Below the pieces are notes generated by a model. That model ran no database searches. It was not told the DNA's origin and worked only from the letters and a program-made list of their open reading frames with translations. 64,000 nucleotides of DNA from Pseudomonadota bacterium. Its GTDB lineage: Bacteria; Pseudomonadota; Alphaproteobacteria; Rhizobiales; Phreatobacteraceae. Location of the stretch: assembly GCA_020161695.1 (NCBI GenBank), contig JAIUOO010000001.1:534768-598767 (forward strand), written 5' to 3'. Shown piece by piece: positions 54,430 to 62,670 of this stretch. Within the stretch, counting starts at the first letter, position 1. Each line of letters opens with the position of its first letter. The translations under genes and the position numbers were made by a program.

Positions 54430-55305
54430 ATGAGCCTCAACGGCAAGACGCTGTTCATCACCGGTGCCTCGCGCGGCATCGGCCTCGCCATCGCGCTGCG
54501 CGCCGCCCGTGACGGCGCCAACATCGTCGTCGCGGCAAAGACCGAGACGGCGCATCCGAAGCTGCCCGGCACGATCTATTCGGCGGCGGAGGAGATCGAG
54601 GCGGCCGGCGGCAAGGCGCTGCCGCTGGTGGTCGACGTGCGCGAGGAGGAGAGCGTCGCGGATGCCGTAGCCAAGACGGCGGCGAAGTTCGGCGGCATCG
54701 ACATCGTCGTCAACAACGCCTCGGCGATCAATCTCGCGCCCGTCGAGAAACTCGACATGAAGCGCTTCGACCTGATGCACCAGGTCAATGCGCGCGGCAC
54801 CTACCTGACCTCGAAATGCGCCATACCGCACCTCAGGGCGAGTGCCGCCGCCGGCCGCAATCCGCATATCCTGGCGCTGTCGCCGCCGCTCGACATGAAC
54901 GTCAAATGGTTCGCCGGCACCACCGGCTATTCCATGGCGAAGTTCGGCATGAGCCTCGTGGTTCTGGGTCTGTCGGGCGAATTGAAGGGCGCGGTCGGCG
55001 TCAACGCGCTGTGGCCGCGCACGACCATCGCGACCTCGGCCATCCGCAACCTGCTCGGCGGCGACAATCTGATGGCGATGAGCCGGTCGCCGGAGATCCT
55101 CGCGGACGCCGCGCACGCCGTCTTCTCGAAGCCGTCGAGCTTCACCGGGAACTTCCTGATCGACGACACCTTCCTGAGCGGCGAGGGCGTCACCGATTTC
55201 GACCGCTACCGGATGGACCCCTCGCAGGCGCTGGCGCCCGACTTCTTCGTGCCGGACAGCATCGCGCCGCCGACGGGCGCGACCTACGGGCCGCTGAAGG
55301 GCTGA
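54430..55305 (+). CDS. SDR-family oxidoreductase (HSDL2-like)
   Basis: The 291-residue protein has LFITGASRGIGLAIALRAA for NAD(P) binding, VVNNASAINL, LALSPPLDM where the catalytic Ser is expected, and GYSMAKFGMSL, giving YxxxK. The region between, with KTETAHPKLPGTIYSAAEEIEAAGGKA, is a mark of the HSDL2 subgroup, whose members act in fatty acid metabolism. GGGAGGAGA precedes the start. It ends the acyl-CoA dehydrogenase operon and is convergent with the ribB-type gene, 6 bases apart. Confidence 0.92.
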   Translation: MSLNGKTLFITGASRGIGLAIALRAARDGANIVVAAKTETAHPKLPGTIYSAAEEIEAAGGKALPLVVDVREEESVADAVAKTAAKFGGIDIVVNNASAINLAPVEKLDMKRFDLMHQVNARGTYLTSKCAIPHLRASAAAGRNPHILALSPPLDMNVKWFAGTTGYSMAKFGMSLVVLGLSGELKGAVGVNALWPRTTIATSAIRNLLGGDNLMAMSRSPEILADAAHAVFSKPSSFTGNFLIDDTFLSGEGVTDFDRYRMDPSQALAPDFFVPDSIAPPTGATYGPLKG

Positions 55306-55311
55306 AAGCCG

Positions 55312-56637
55312 TCAGACCTCCAGCATCTCCGTCGCCTTGATCTCGATGCCAAAGCCGCCGAGACCGACATAGTGACGGGTCTTGGAGGCGAGCAGGCGGA
55401 TCTGGGTCGCGCCGAGGTCGCGCAGGATCTGAGCGCCGAGGCCGATCTCGCGCCACTGGTCGTCACGCATCTTGGCGGAGCCGTGGCTCTCGTGCAGGTC
55501 CGGACCCGGCGCGGTCGCCGCCAGCGACTGGGCGGGCACGCCGGCCGTGCCGTCGCGCAGATAGATCAGCACGCCGCCCTTCTCGGCCAGCTTCTGCATG
55601 GCGCAGTCATTGACGCGGTGCTTGCCGAAGACATCGCGCAGCACCGTCTCGCGATGCAGGCGGACGAGCGTCGTGCGGCCTTCCTCGATCTCGCCGAAGA
55701 CGACGGCGAGATGCTCCACGCGATCATAGGGCGTGCGATAGGCGATGCCGCGCGCCGGGCCATAGGGCGTCTCGATGGGGAACTCGCCGGCCCGCTCGAC
55801 CAGCTTGTCGCGCGACTGCCGGTATTTGATGAGGTCGGCGACCGAGACCATGACGAGGCCGTGCTTCTCGGCGAAGGCGGTCACCTGCGGCCCGCGCGTC
55901 ACCGTGCCGTCGTCGTTGACCAGTTCGCAGATGACGCCGATGGGCGGCAGTCCCGCGAGCTTGCAGAGGTCGACGGCCGCTTCCGTATGGCCGGAGCGCA
56001 TGAGCACGCCGCCGTCCTTGGCGATCAGCGGGAAGATGTGGCCGGGGCGGACGAAATCGACGGCGCCGACATTCGGGTTGGCGAGCGCCCGCACGGTCGC
56101 CGTGCGGTCATCGGCCGAGATGCCGGTGGTCGTGCCGTGGCGATAGTCCACCGAGACGGTGAAGGCCGTGCCGTGCGGACTGTCGTTGGACGACACCATG
56201 GGGTCGAGCCTGAGGCGCTGCGCCTCGCCGATGGTCAGCGGCGTGCAGACGATGCCGGAGGTGTGGCGCACGATGAACGCCATCTGCTCCGGCGTGCAGA
56301 GCGAGGCGGCGACGATGAGGTCGCCCTCGTTCTCGCGGTCGTCGTCGTCGGTCACGACCACGATCTGGCCCTTGGCGAAGGCGTCGAGGGCGGCCTTCAC
56401 GCGTTCGGTCGCTTCCAGCATGGCTCTCTCCTCGTCGCGCGGCCCCTTGAGGCCGATGAAATCGTTGGGGGTGACGGCGCCACCGGTCAGGTCGGCAATG
56501 CGCTCGGCCGTCTCGCGCGACATCCACGGCGCCTCGCCGTTGCACAGCGCCGTGATCGTGCCCGGCGAGACGCCGAGGCTCTTGGCAAAGGCGACGCGGG
56601 TGATGCCGGCGCGGGCGAGCCAGATGTCGAGCTTCAT
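55312..56637 (-). CDS. ribB: HTH-fused 3,4-dihydroxy-2-butanone-4-phosphate synthase with GTP cyclohydrolase II-like domain
   Basis: The 441-residue protein has three parts. Residues 1-62 are a Cro/YdaS-type HTH (LARAGITRVAFAKSLGVSPG, then TITALCNGEAP and AERIADLTGGAVTP). Residues ~70-275 are RibB with DDDDRENEGDLIVAAS, PHGTAFTVSVDYRHGTTTG, RPGHIFPL and RSGHTEAAVDLC, so the enzyme core looks intact; it makes the four-carbon riboflavin precursor from ribulose 5-phosphate. Residues ~280-441 resemble GTP cyclohydrolase II but lack its zinc motif: only one Cys (VNDCAMQ) remains of three and the TNNPxK site is replaced. No FMN riboswitch is seen. A palindrome upstream suggests autoregulation. Confidence 0.9.
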   Translation of the reverse strand: MKLDIWLARAGITRVAFAKSLGVSPGTITALCNGEAPWMSRETAERIADLTGGAVTPNDFIGLKGPRDEERAMLEATERVKAALDAFAKGQIVVVTDDDDRENEGDLIVAASLCTPEQMAFIVRHTSGIVCTPLTIGEAQRLRLDPMVSSNDSPHGTAFTVSVDYRHGTTTGISADDRTATVRALANPNVGAVDFVRPGHIFPLIAKDGGVLMRSGHTEAAVDLCKLAGLPPIGVICELVNDDGTVTRGPQVTAFAEKHGLVMVSVADLIKYRQSRDKLVERAGEFPIETPYGPARGIAYRTPYDRVEHLAVVFGEIEEGRTTLVRLHRETVLRDVFGKHRVNDCAMQKLAEKGGVLIYLRDGTAGVPAQSLAATAPGPDLHESHGSAKMRDDQWREIGLGAQILRDLGATQIRLLASKTRHYVGLGGFGIEIKATEMLEV

Positions 56638-56643
56638 GCCGGG

Positions 56644-56672
56644 AAGATGGGCGCGGCGAGAATTTCAGTCAA
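56644..56672 (-). promoter_or_regulatory. Predicted ribB promoter giving a leaderless message
   Basis: TTGACT (56667-56672) and CATCTT (56644-56649) lie 17 bases apart on the minus strand. Only 6 bases separate the -10 from the ATG at 56637, so transcription should begin at or next to the A of the start codon. No ribosome-binding site is present, consistent with a leaderless message. Confidence 0.65.
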
Positions 56673-56683
56673 ACTGAAATTCT
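56659..56683. promoter_or_regulatory. 25-bp palindromic operator over the ribB -35 box
   Basis: AGAATTTCAGT and ACTGAAATTCT are perfect 11-base inverted repeats around CAA. The centre contains the TTGACT -35 box on the minus strand, so a bound dimer would block RNA polymerase. Further upstream, TCTGC/GCAGA half-sites alternate (56681-56712). The HTH at the N-terminus of the gene product is the obvious candidate ligand. Confidence 0.8.
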
Positions 56684-56734
56684 GCAGACGCTGATCTGCA
56701 TTTCGGCAGAGATGAACATCCGCTCGCACTATTC

Positions 56735-56823
56735 GTCATGCCCGCCCTTGTGGCGGGCATCCACGCCTTCCTGCCACCGGTCGCGTTCAAGGCGTGGATG
56801 ACCGGGACAAGCCCGGTCATGAC
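56735..56823. repeat. REP-like double-hairpin element, copy D
   Basis: GTCATGCCCGCC...GGCGGGCATCCACGCCTT and AAGGCGTGGATGACCGGG...CCCGGTCATGAC; both inner-arm sides changed together (GACTT to GCCTT, AAGTC to AAGGC), which conserves pairing. It lies between the aroC 3' end and the ribB promoter. Confidence 0.85.
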
Positions 56824-56839
56824 AGAAGGGAGTGCTACT

Positions 56840-57925
56840 TCAACCGTTCTGGCCGCGGTTGCGCAGATAGTGGTCGGCGATCACGCAGGCGACCATGGCT
56901 TCGCCGACCGGCACGGCGCGGATGCCGACGCAGGGGTCGTGGCGACCCTTGGTCAGGATGTCCGTCTCGCCGCCCTTCTTGTCGATGGTCAGCCGGGGGG
57001 TGAGGATCGATGAGGTCGGCTTCACCGCGAAGCGCGCGACCACGGGCTGGCCCGTGGAAATGCCGCCGAGAATGCCGCCGGCATGGTTCGACAGGAACAG
57101 CGGCTTGCCGTCATTGCCCATGCGGATTTCGTCGGCGTTCTCTTCGCCGGTGAGCGCCGCCGCGCCGAAGCCGGAGCCGATCTCGACGCCCTTCACCGCA
57201 TTGATGCCCATCAGCGCCGCGGCGATCTCGGCATCGAGCTTGGCATAGATCGGCGCGCCGAGGCCGGCGGGCACGCCTTCCGCCACCACTTCCAGCACCG
57301 CGCCGATGGACGAGCCGGACTTGCGGATGCCGTCCAGATAGGTCTCGAAGAACTTCGCCTTGTCGGCGTCCGGGCAGAAGAACGGGTTGTTGCCGATCTC
57401 GTCCCAGTCCCACCTGTCGCTGTCGATGGCATGCGGCCCCATCTGGACCAGCGCGCCGCGCACGGTGAGGCCCGGCACGACCTTGCGGGCGATGGCGCCG
57501 GCGGCGACCCGCGCCGCCGTCTCGCGCGCCGAGGCCCGGCCGCCGCCACGATAGTCGCGGATGCCGTATTTCGCCTCGTAGGTGAAATCGGCATGGCCGG
57601 GGCGGAACTTGTCCTTGATGTCGGAATAATCCTTCGACCGCTGGTCGGTGTTCTCGATCAGGAGCGCGATGGGCGTGCCCGTCGTCACCTGCACGCCCTC
57701 GTCATTGGTCATGACGCCGGAGAGGATCTTCACCTCGTCCGGCTCGCGGCGCTGGGTGGTGAAGCGCGAGGTGCCGGGCTTGCGGCGGTCGAGATCGGCC
57801 TGGATGTCCTCGGCGGTCAGGGGAATACGCGGCGGGCAGCCATCGACCACGCAGCCGAGCGCCACCCCGTGGCTCTCGCCGAAGGTGGTGACGCGGAACA
57901 GGTGGCCGAAAGTGTTGTGCGACAT
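56840..57925 (-). CDS. aroC: Chorismate synthase
   Basis: AroC converts 5-enolpyruvylshikimate-3-phosphate to chorismate with reduced FMN. The 361-residue protein has [20 protein letters not shown] at the N-terminus (with [11 protein letters not shown]), [42 protein letters not shown] and a C-terminal [19 protein letters not shown]. All match the signature regions of the family. It is flanked by REP copies E and D and appears monocistronic. Confidence 0.97.
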   Translation of the reverse strand: MSHNTFGHLFRVTTFGESHGVALGCVVDGCPPRIPLTAEDIQADLDRRKPGTSRFTTQRREPDEVKILSGVMTNDEGVQVTTGTPIALLIENTDQRSKDYSDIKDKFRPGHADFTYEAKYGIRDYRGGGRASARETAARVAAGAIARKVVPGLTVRGALVQMGPHAIDSDRWDWDEIGNNPFFCPDADKAKFFETYLDGIRKSGSSIGAVLEVVAEGVPAGLGAPIYAKLDAEIAAALMGINAVKGVEIGSGFGAAALTGEENADEIRMGNDGKPLFLSNHAGGILGGISTGQPVVARFAVKPTSSILTPRLTIDKKGGETDILTKGRHDPCVGIRAVPVGEAMVACVIADHYLRNRGQNG

Positions 57926-57988
57926 GGCGCGGGATTACAGGGGCTTGATCGGAGCGGCAAGCTCCCTTGAGCAAACGTAGCCCCTTAC

Positions 57989-58076
57989 GTCATGGCCGGG
58001 CCTGTCCCGGCCATCCACGAATTTCTTCATAGATCGCGCTCAAGACGTGGATGCCCGGCACAAGGCCGGGCATGAC
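57989..58076. repeat. REP-like double-hairpin element, copy E
   Basis: GTCATGGCCGGGCCTGTCCC...CCATCCACGAA and ACGTGGATGCCCGGCACAAG...GGGCATGAC show the same arrangement as copy A. It lies between the YmdB-type gene 3' end and the aroC start. Confidence 0.85.
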
Positions 58077-58103
58077 GGGTGAGCAGAAGCCAGTCTGGAG
58101 AGG

Positions 58104-58907
58104 CTAGGGCGTCTGCTCCAGCACGCCGCCGACCCTGAGCGCCTTCGCCGAGGTCGCGAGGCCGTTCGCGCCGATCTCGACGACGATGCCGGACAGCGTG
58201 CCCTCGCCGCCTGCCGGCTCCAGCTTGCCGCCGGGCGTCTTCTCGCGCATGCGGCGCAGCGGCTCGGTCTTGTCCATGCCGATGACGCTGTCGTAGTCGC
58301 CGCACATGCCGATATCGGTCTGGTAGGCGGTGCCTCCGCTCAGCACGCGATGGTCGGAGGTCGGGATATGCGTGTGGGTGCCGACCACCAGCGAGACGCG
58401 GCCGTCGAAAATGTGGCCGAAGGCGTTCTTCTCGGAGGTCGCCTCGGCATGGACGTCGACGACGATGGCGTCCGCCACGCGGCCGAGGGGGGCCGCCTCG
58501 ATCTCGCGCTCGACGGCGACGAAGGGGTCGTCCAGCGGGTCCATGAACAGGCGGCCCATGACGTTGATCACCAGCACCTGCGCGCCGTTCTTCGCCTCGA
58601 TCAGCGCCGCGCCGCGGCCGGGCGTGCCCGGCGGGTAGTTGGCGGGGCGCACCAGCCTCGGCGCGCGGTCGATGAAGACGAGCGCCTCGCGCTGGTCCCA
58701 CGAATGGTTGCCGAGGGTGACGCAGTCGCAGCCGGCGTCCAGCAGGTCCTGGTAGATGGCCTCGGTGATGCCGAAGCCATGGGCCGCGTTCTCGCCGTTG
58801 ATGACGACGCAATCGAGCTTCAGGTCGGAGACGAGGCCCGGAAGCCGTTCGGTGACCGCGACCCGGCCGGACTTGCCGACGACATCGCCAAGGAAAAGGA
58901 GACGCAT
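58104..58907 (-). CDS. ymdB: YmdB-family metallophosphoesterase (TIGR00282)
   Basis: The 267-residue protein has MRLLFLGDVVGKSGR, INGENAAHGFGITE, LGNHSWDQRE, VDVHAEATSEK and GTHTHIPTSDHRVL, the metal-ligand set of YmdB/DR1281 cyclic nucleotide phosphodiesterases. In Bacillus YmdB hydrolyses cAMP-type nucleotides and influences biofilm; the role in alphaproteobacteria is less clear. Its ATG shares one base with the stop of the 5-FTHF cyclo-ligase gene (TGATG), so the two are translationally coupled. Confidence 0.92.
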   Translation of the reverse strand: MRLLFLGDVVGKSGRVAVTERLPGLVSDLKLDCVVINGENAAHGFGITEAIYQDLLDAGCDCVTLGNHSWDQREALVFIDRAPRLVRPANYPPGTPGRGAALIEAKNGAQVLVINVMGRLFMDPLDDPFVAVEREIEAAPLGRVADAIVVDVHAEATSEKNAFGHIFDGRVSLVVGTHTHIPTSDHRVLSGGTAYQTDIGMCGDYDSVIGMDKTEPLRRMREKTPGGKLEPAGGEGTLSGIVVEIGANGLATSAKALRVGGVLEQTP

Positions 58908-59476
58908 CAGAAAGCCCTGAACCCGGTCTCGGTGAGAAGGAAATCGAGCTTTCGGTCATGGGGCTCGTGCGGCACGGCGTCAACCTCCTGGCACGAAAAG
59001 GCGATGCCCACGGCGATGCGGGGGGCGACGCGGTCGAGCCGCGCCAACGCGAAATCGTAGTGGCCCTTGCCGTAGCCAATGCGGTTGCCGGCCGCGTCGA
59101 AGGCGGCGAGCGGGGTCAGGAGGATGTCGGGATCGACCTCGGCCGCCTCCGGCCCCGGTCCGAACGTGCCGAAGCCCATGGGCACGAGGTCGGCGCCGCG
59201 TACGAGTTCACGGAACACCATCGGCCCCTTGCGATCCGGGAAAGCCGGCAGAGCGAGGCGCGCGCCGGCGACGCGCAGCCGGTCCATGAGCGGGCGGGTG
59301 TCGATCTCGGACTGAATGGGCAGGAAGCCGGAGACGATCTTGCCCGCCACGGGAATGCGGTCGAGCGGAAAGGCTTCGGCAATGGCGAGCGCGGCCTCGA
59401 TGCGGAAGCCGGGGTCGAGGGCGTCGCGGCGGGCGAGCGCGGCGTCGCGGAGGGCGGCCTTGCGGGAAGCGGTCAT
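58907..59476 (-). CDS. 5-formyltetrahydrofolate cyclo-ligase
   Basis: The 189-residue enzyme converts 5-formyl-THF to 5,10-methenyl-THF with ATP, salvaging an inhibitory folate. The family marks are ALRDAALARRDAL at the N-terminus, VSGFLPIQSEIDT, ALPAFPDRKGPMVFRE and GYGKGHYDFALARL with GIAFSCQE near the end. The gene lies directly downstream of 6S RNA, the classical ssrS-ygfA neighbourhood of proteobacteria, and upstream of the YmdB-type gene. Confidence 0.94.
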   Translation of the reverse strand: MTASRKAALRDAALARRDALDPGFRIEAALAIAEAFPLDRIPVAGKIVSGFLPIQSEIDTRPLMDRLRVAGARLALPAFPDRKGPMVFRELVRGADLVPMGFGTFGPGPEAAEVDPDILLTPLAAFDAAGNRIGYGKGHYDFALARLDRVAPRIAVGIAFSCQEVDAVPHEPHDRKLDFLLTETGFRAF

Positions 59477-59520
59477 GGCGACTGCTTCACTGCCAGAGCC
59501 CGCGCCAATTGGGAAGCGGA

Positions 59521-59672
59521 GCCGCTCCGCCGTCGGACAAGCGATCCCGGGAACCTACCTAAGTAGGTGGGCGCCGTGTGCCCAAGTCCACGGACAAGGG
59601 CAGGAACAGCTCCCATGAGATCGATAAGGCCCCGGGGAAAATGTGTCCTGACGTACGTCGCAGCTCCAGGGC
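59521..59672 (-). ncRNA. ssrS: 6S RNA
   Basis: The minus strand holds a ~150-base sequence that folds as a long imperfect hairpin with a central bubble. Recognisable pieces are CCCTGGAGCTGCGACGTACG at the 5' side, TTTTCCCCGGGGCCTTATCG, GGGAGCTGTTCCTGCC, GGACTTGGGCACACGGCGCC, and CCACCTACTTAGGTAGGTTC followed by CCGGGATC near the 3' side. These match alphaproteobacterial 6S RNA, which sequesters sigma-70 RNA polymerase. TATCTT (59675-59680) is a fitting -10. The position upstream of the 5-FTHF cyclo-ligase gene supports the call. Ends are approximate. The rest of the 59477-59829 gap shows nothing more. Confidence 0.85.
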
Positions 59673-59829
59673 ACAAGATAAGGCCGAAGCCGCGCCGGCG
59701 AAAGGGCCGGCACGGCCCGCCTGCACGAAATCGGCGCGGCGGGAATCACCGCAGCCATCCGGCCTTGCCGGTTGACGCTGCGCGCTGTCGCGGCTGAATA
59801 GGCGAAAATCCGAGGAACGCCCGTCCGCC

Positions 59830-61275
59830 ATGCCTCTGCCGAAGCCCGCCGCCGCTCTCGCCCCGCCCATGCCGGCCGACCTGATCCGGCGCTTCGCCGC
59901 GATCGTCGGCGAGCGCTACGCCATCACCGATCCCGACGACCAGGCGCCCTACCTGCGCGACGACCGCAGCCTCTATCACGGCCGCACCTCGCTGGTGGTC
60001 CGGCCCGGCTCGACCGAGGAAGTCGCGGCGGTGATGGCGCTGGCCAGCGAGACCGGCACGCCGGTCGTGCCGCAGGGCGGCGCCACCGGCCTCGTCGGCG
60101 GCCACGTCCCTCACGAGACCGGCGCTGAGATCGTCCTGTCGCTGAACCGCATGAACCGGATCCGCACCGTCGATCCCGCCGGCAACACGATGACGGTCGA
60201 TGCCGGCGTGACGCTGCAGCAGGCGCAGGACGCGGCAACCGAGGCGAACCGCCTGTTCCCGCTCAATATCGGCTCCAAGGGCTCCTGCACCATCGGCGGC
60301 AATCTCTCGACCAATGCCGGCGGCACGCAGGCGGTGGCCTATGGCATGGCGCGCGACCTCGTGCTCGGCCTCGAAGTGGTTCTGGCGGACGGGCGCGTCT
60401 GGCACGGCCTGCGCACGCTGAAGAAGGACAATACCGGCTACGACCTGAAGCACCTGTTCATGGGCGCGGAAGGCACGCTCGGCGTCATCACGGCGGCCGT
60501 GCTGAAGCTGTTCCCCGCGCCACGCTCGATCGAGGCCGCGTGGGTGGCGGTGCCCTCGCCCGAGGCGGCGCTGACGCTGCTCGGCCGCGCGCAGGAAAAG
60601 GCCGGCCCCTCCGTGACCGGCTTCGAGCTGATGCCGCGAAACCTGTTCGGCTTCGTGCTGAAGCATCTGGCGGGCGCCCGCGACCCCTTAAGCGCACCCT
60701 CGCCCTGGTATGTGCTGATGGAACTGTCGAGCGCCTCCGCCGCCGGCCTGCGCGAGACGCTGGAGGAGATTCTCGCGAGCGGCTTCGACGAGGGCATCGT
60801 CACCGACGCCGCGCTCGCCGACACGATCGACCAGCGCAACGCGTTCTGGCGGCTGCGCGAGGGCATGAGCGAGGTACAGAAGCTCGAGGGCGGCTCGATC
60901 AAGCACGACGTCTCGGTGCCGGTCGCGGCCGTGCCCGCCTTCATCGCCGAGGCCGTGGCCGCCTGCGAAGCCTATCTCGACGGCTGCCGCCCGGTGCCCT
61001 TCGGCCATCTCGGCGACGGCAACATCCACTTCAACGTCAGCCAGCCCATCGGCATGGAAAAGGCGGCGTTCCTCGACCACTGGGACAAGGTGCAGACCAT
61101 TGTCCACGACATCGTCGGCAAATTCGGCGGCTCGATCTCGGCGGAGCACGGCATCGGCCGGATGAAGCGCGACCTCTTGCCCGGCGTGAAGGATCCGGTG
61201 GCCATGGAGATCATGCGCGCGGTGAAGGGCGTGCTGGACCCGAAGGGGATCATGAACCCCGGCAAGGTGCTGTAG
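59830..61275 (+). CDS. FAD-binding oxidase (GlcD/D-2-hydroxyglutarate dehydrogenase type)
   Basis: The 481-residue flavoprotein has an N-terminal PCMH FAD domain with VVRPGSTEEVAAVMALA, VPQGGATGLVGGHVP and IGGNLSTNAGGTQAVAYG. A C-terminal FAD-oxidase domain follows with PFGHLGDGNIHFNVSQP and SAEHGIGRMKRDLLPG, carrying the metal-binding His residues. Members oxidise D-2-hydroxyacids such as D-2-hydroxyglutarate, D-lactate or glycolate. No glcE/glcF genes are adjacent, so a stand-alone dehydrogenase is more likely than glycolate oxidase. It is divergent from the 6S RNA gene. Confidence 0.92.
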   Translation: MPLPKPAAALAPPMPADLIRRFAAIVGERYAITDPDDQAPYLRDDRSLYHGRTSLVVRPGSTEEVAAVMALASETGTPVVPQGGATGLVGGHVPHETGAEIVLSLNRMNRIRTVDPAGNTMTVDAGVTLQQAQDAATEANRLFPLNIGSKGSCTIGGNLSTNAGGTQAVAYGMARDLVLGLEVVLADGRVWHGLRTLKKDNTGYDLKHLFMGAEGTLGVITAAVLKLFPAPRSIEAAWVAVPSPEAALTLLGRAQEKAGPSVTGFELMPRNLFGFVLKHLAGARDPLSAPSPWYVLMELSSASAAGLRETLEEILASGFDEGIVTDAALADTIDQRNAFWRLREGMSEVQKLEGGSIKHDVSVPVAAVPAFIAEAVAACEAYLDGCRPVPFGHLGDGNIHFNVSQPIGMEKAAFLDHWDKVQTIVHDIVGKFGGSISAEHGIGRMKRDLLPGVKDPVAMEIMRAVKGVLDPKGIMNPGKVL

Positions 61276-61279
61276 GGGG

Positions 61280-62032
61280 CTAGAACAGACTGCCCTGCCC
61301 GCCATCGCCGCCCGCCGCCCTGGCGGCCGGCCGCTTCGGCTTCGCCGGTGCCGGCTTCACGACCTCCGCCGCGCCGGCCGGCGCCTGAACCTCGGGCCCG
61401 TCGTTGGACACCTTGTTGACGGCCGGGCCGATGCGGACGAGTTCGAGCTCCGTCTGGATCGGCGGCGACAGCAGCGCCTCGGCGCGCTCGGTGCTGGTCG
61501 CGGGGTCGAGCCATTCGTTCCAGTTGGCGGGGTCGAGAATGACCGGCGTGCGGTGGTGGATGGCCGCCATCGGCCCTTCGGCAGGCGCAGTGATCAGCGC
61601 GGCCGTGTCGATCTCGGAGCCGTCGGGCGACATCCACGTCTCCCACAGGGCCGGAAAGGCGAAGGGGCCGCCGTCGGGACGGCGCGCCATATAGGGCGTC
61701 GATGCCTTTCCCGCGCGCTGCCATTCGTAGAAGGCATCGGCCGGCATCAGCGCCCGGCGGCGCAGGAAGGCGGCGCGGAACGAGGGCTTCTCGCGCGCGC
61801 CCTCCGAGCGGATGTTGAAGACCAGCGGGAAGTCCCTGGGGTCCTTCACCCAGCCCGGGATGAAGCCCCAGCGCATTAGCACGAAGCGCCGCCTGCCCTG
61901 ATCGATGGTGACGACGGGCACCGGCTGGGTCGGCGCGATGTTGTAGCGCGGCGGGAAATTCGGGCGCTCGTCGTAGCCGAAGGCCTGCTGCATGACCTCG
62001 GGAATCATCTTGACTGCGAACCGCCCGCACAT
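61280..62032 (-). CDS. SOS response-associated peptidase (SRAP/YedK family)
   Basis: The 250-residue protein has the catalytic Cys2 exposed after Met removal in MCGRFAVKM. NFPPRYNIAPTQ, RWGFIPGWVKDP, RRALMPADAFYEW (with Glu) and HHRTPVIL (with His) complete the SRAP active site. YedK/HMCES proteins form a stable thiazolidine crosslink with abasic sites in single-stranded DNA to protect them. The C-terminal ~40 residues are Pro/Ala/Lys-rich and disordered. It is convergent with the flavin dehydrogenase gene, 4 bases apart. Confidence 0.95.
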   Translation of the reverse strand: MCGRFAVKMIPEVMQQAFGYDERPNFPPRYNIAPTQPVPVVTIDQGRRRFVLMRWGFIPGWVKDPRDFPLVFNIRSEGAREKPSFRAAFLRRRALMPADAFYEWQRAGKASTPYMARRPDGGPFAFPALWETWMSPDGSEIDTAALITAPAEGPMAAIHHRTPVILDPANWNEWLDPATSTERAEALLSPPIQTELELVRIGPAVNKVSNDGPEVQAPAGAAEVVKPAPAKPKRPAARAAGGDGGQGSLF

Positions 62033-62146
62033 GCGGCCAATCTCCCTTACCCAGCGTCAGAAGCACCGCCCGGATTACCGGCGCTTAAGCCTTCCTTCAC
62101 CGCGGCCATGCCTCATTGTGGCAGATTCCGGGGCTGCCTTATCTCA

Positions 62147-62659
62147 ATGCTCGACGACCTTCTCCAGGATGCACCTCCCGTGCTGACGCCCGAGCGCCTG
62201 CGCGCGGCCAACATCCACCCGGAGACCAAGCTCGCCACCGACTATCTGAACCATTTCAACGAAGTCATCATGCTTCTGGAACTGGTGCCGTCCATGCCGG
62301 ACTGCATCGAGGACGTGCTCGGCTGGCAGCCCGCGACCTACGAGGAGCATTTCATCCGCTCCAGCTACCGCGACAAGGAGCTGGTGCTGGAGGCCTTCGC
62401 GCAGGCGCCCGTCATCTCGCGCCGCCGCTTCCTCGCGGTGGTGGAGGAGATGAACCAGATCATGGCCGACACGATCGGCCAGCTCACCGACCAGGGGCCG
62501 ACCGCCGTCGCCGGCTTCATCGCCGAGGAGGCGGCCGACCGGCTGAAGCACCTCGCCGCCCGCGCCGCCGGCCTGATGAACGCCGTGATCGAACAGGACG
62601 AGGACGTTCTGGAACCGGCCTCGGCGCAGGATGCGATCGACGCGCTGATGACGCGCTGA
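62147..62659 (+). CDS. Conserved hypothetical protein, helical
   Basis: I do not recognise this 170-residue protein. It is almost entirely alpha-helical, acidic and without signal peptide or membrane segment. Visible stretches are TDYLNHFNEVIMLLELVPSM, DVLGWQPATYEEHFIRSSY and a long helix EEMNQIMADTIGQLTD. I chose the MLDDLLQ start; an ATG at 62108 adds 13 residues. It is divergent from the SRAP gene and is followed 11 bases later by the Nudix gene, so it is likely co-transcribed with it. Confidence 0.7.
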   Translation: MLDDLLQDAPPVLTPERLRAANIHPETKLATDYLNHFNEVIMLLELVPSMPDCIEDVLGWQPATYEEHFIRSSYRDKELVLEAFAQAPVISRRRFLAVVEEMNQIMADTIGQLTDQGPTAVAGFIAEEAADRLKHLAARAAGLMNAVIEQDEDVLEPASAQDAIDALMTR

Positions 62660-62670
62660 TCCGGACGGCC

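Noticed and set aside
56638..56839. FMN riboswitch upstream of ribB
   Set aside because: None of the FMN aptamer conserved blocks is present; the interval holds a palindrome, a promoter and REP copy D.
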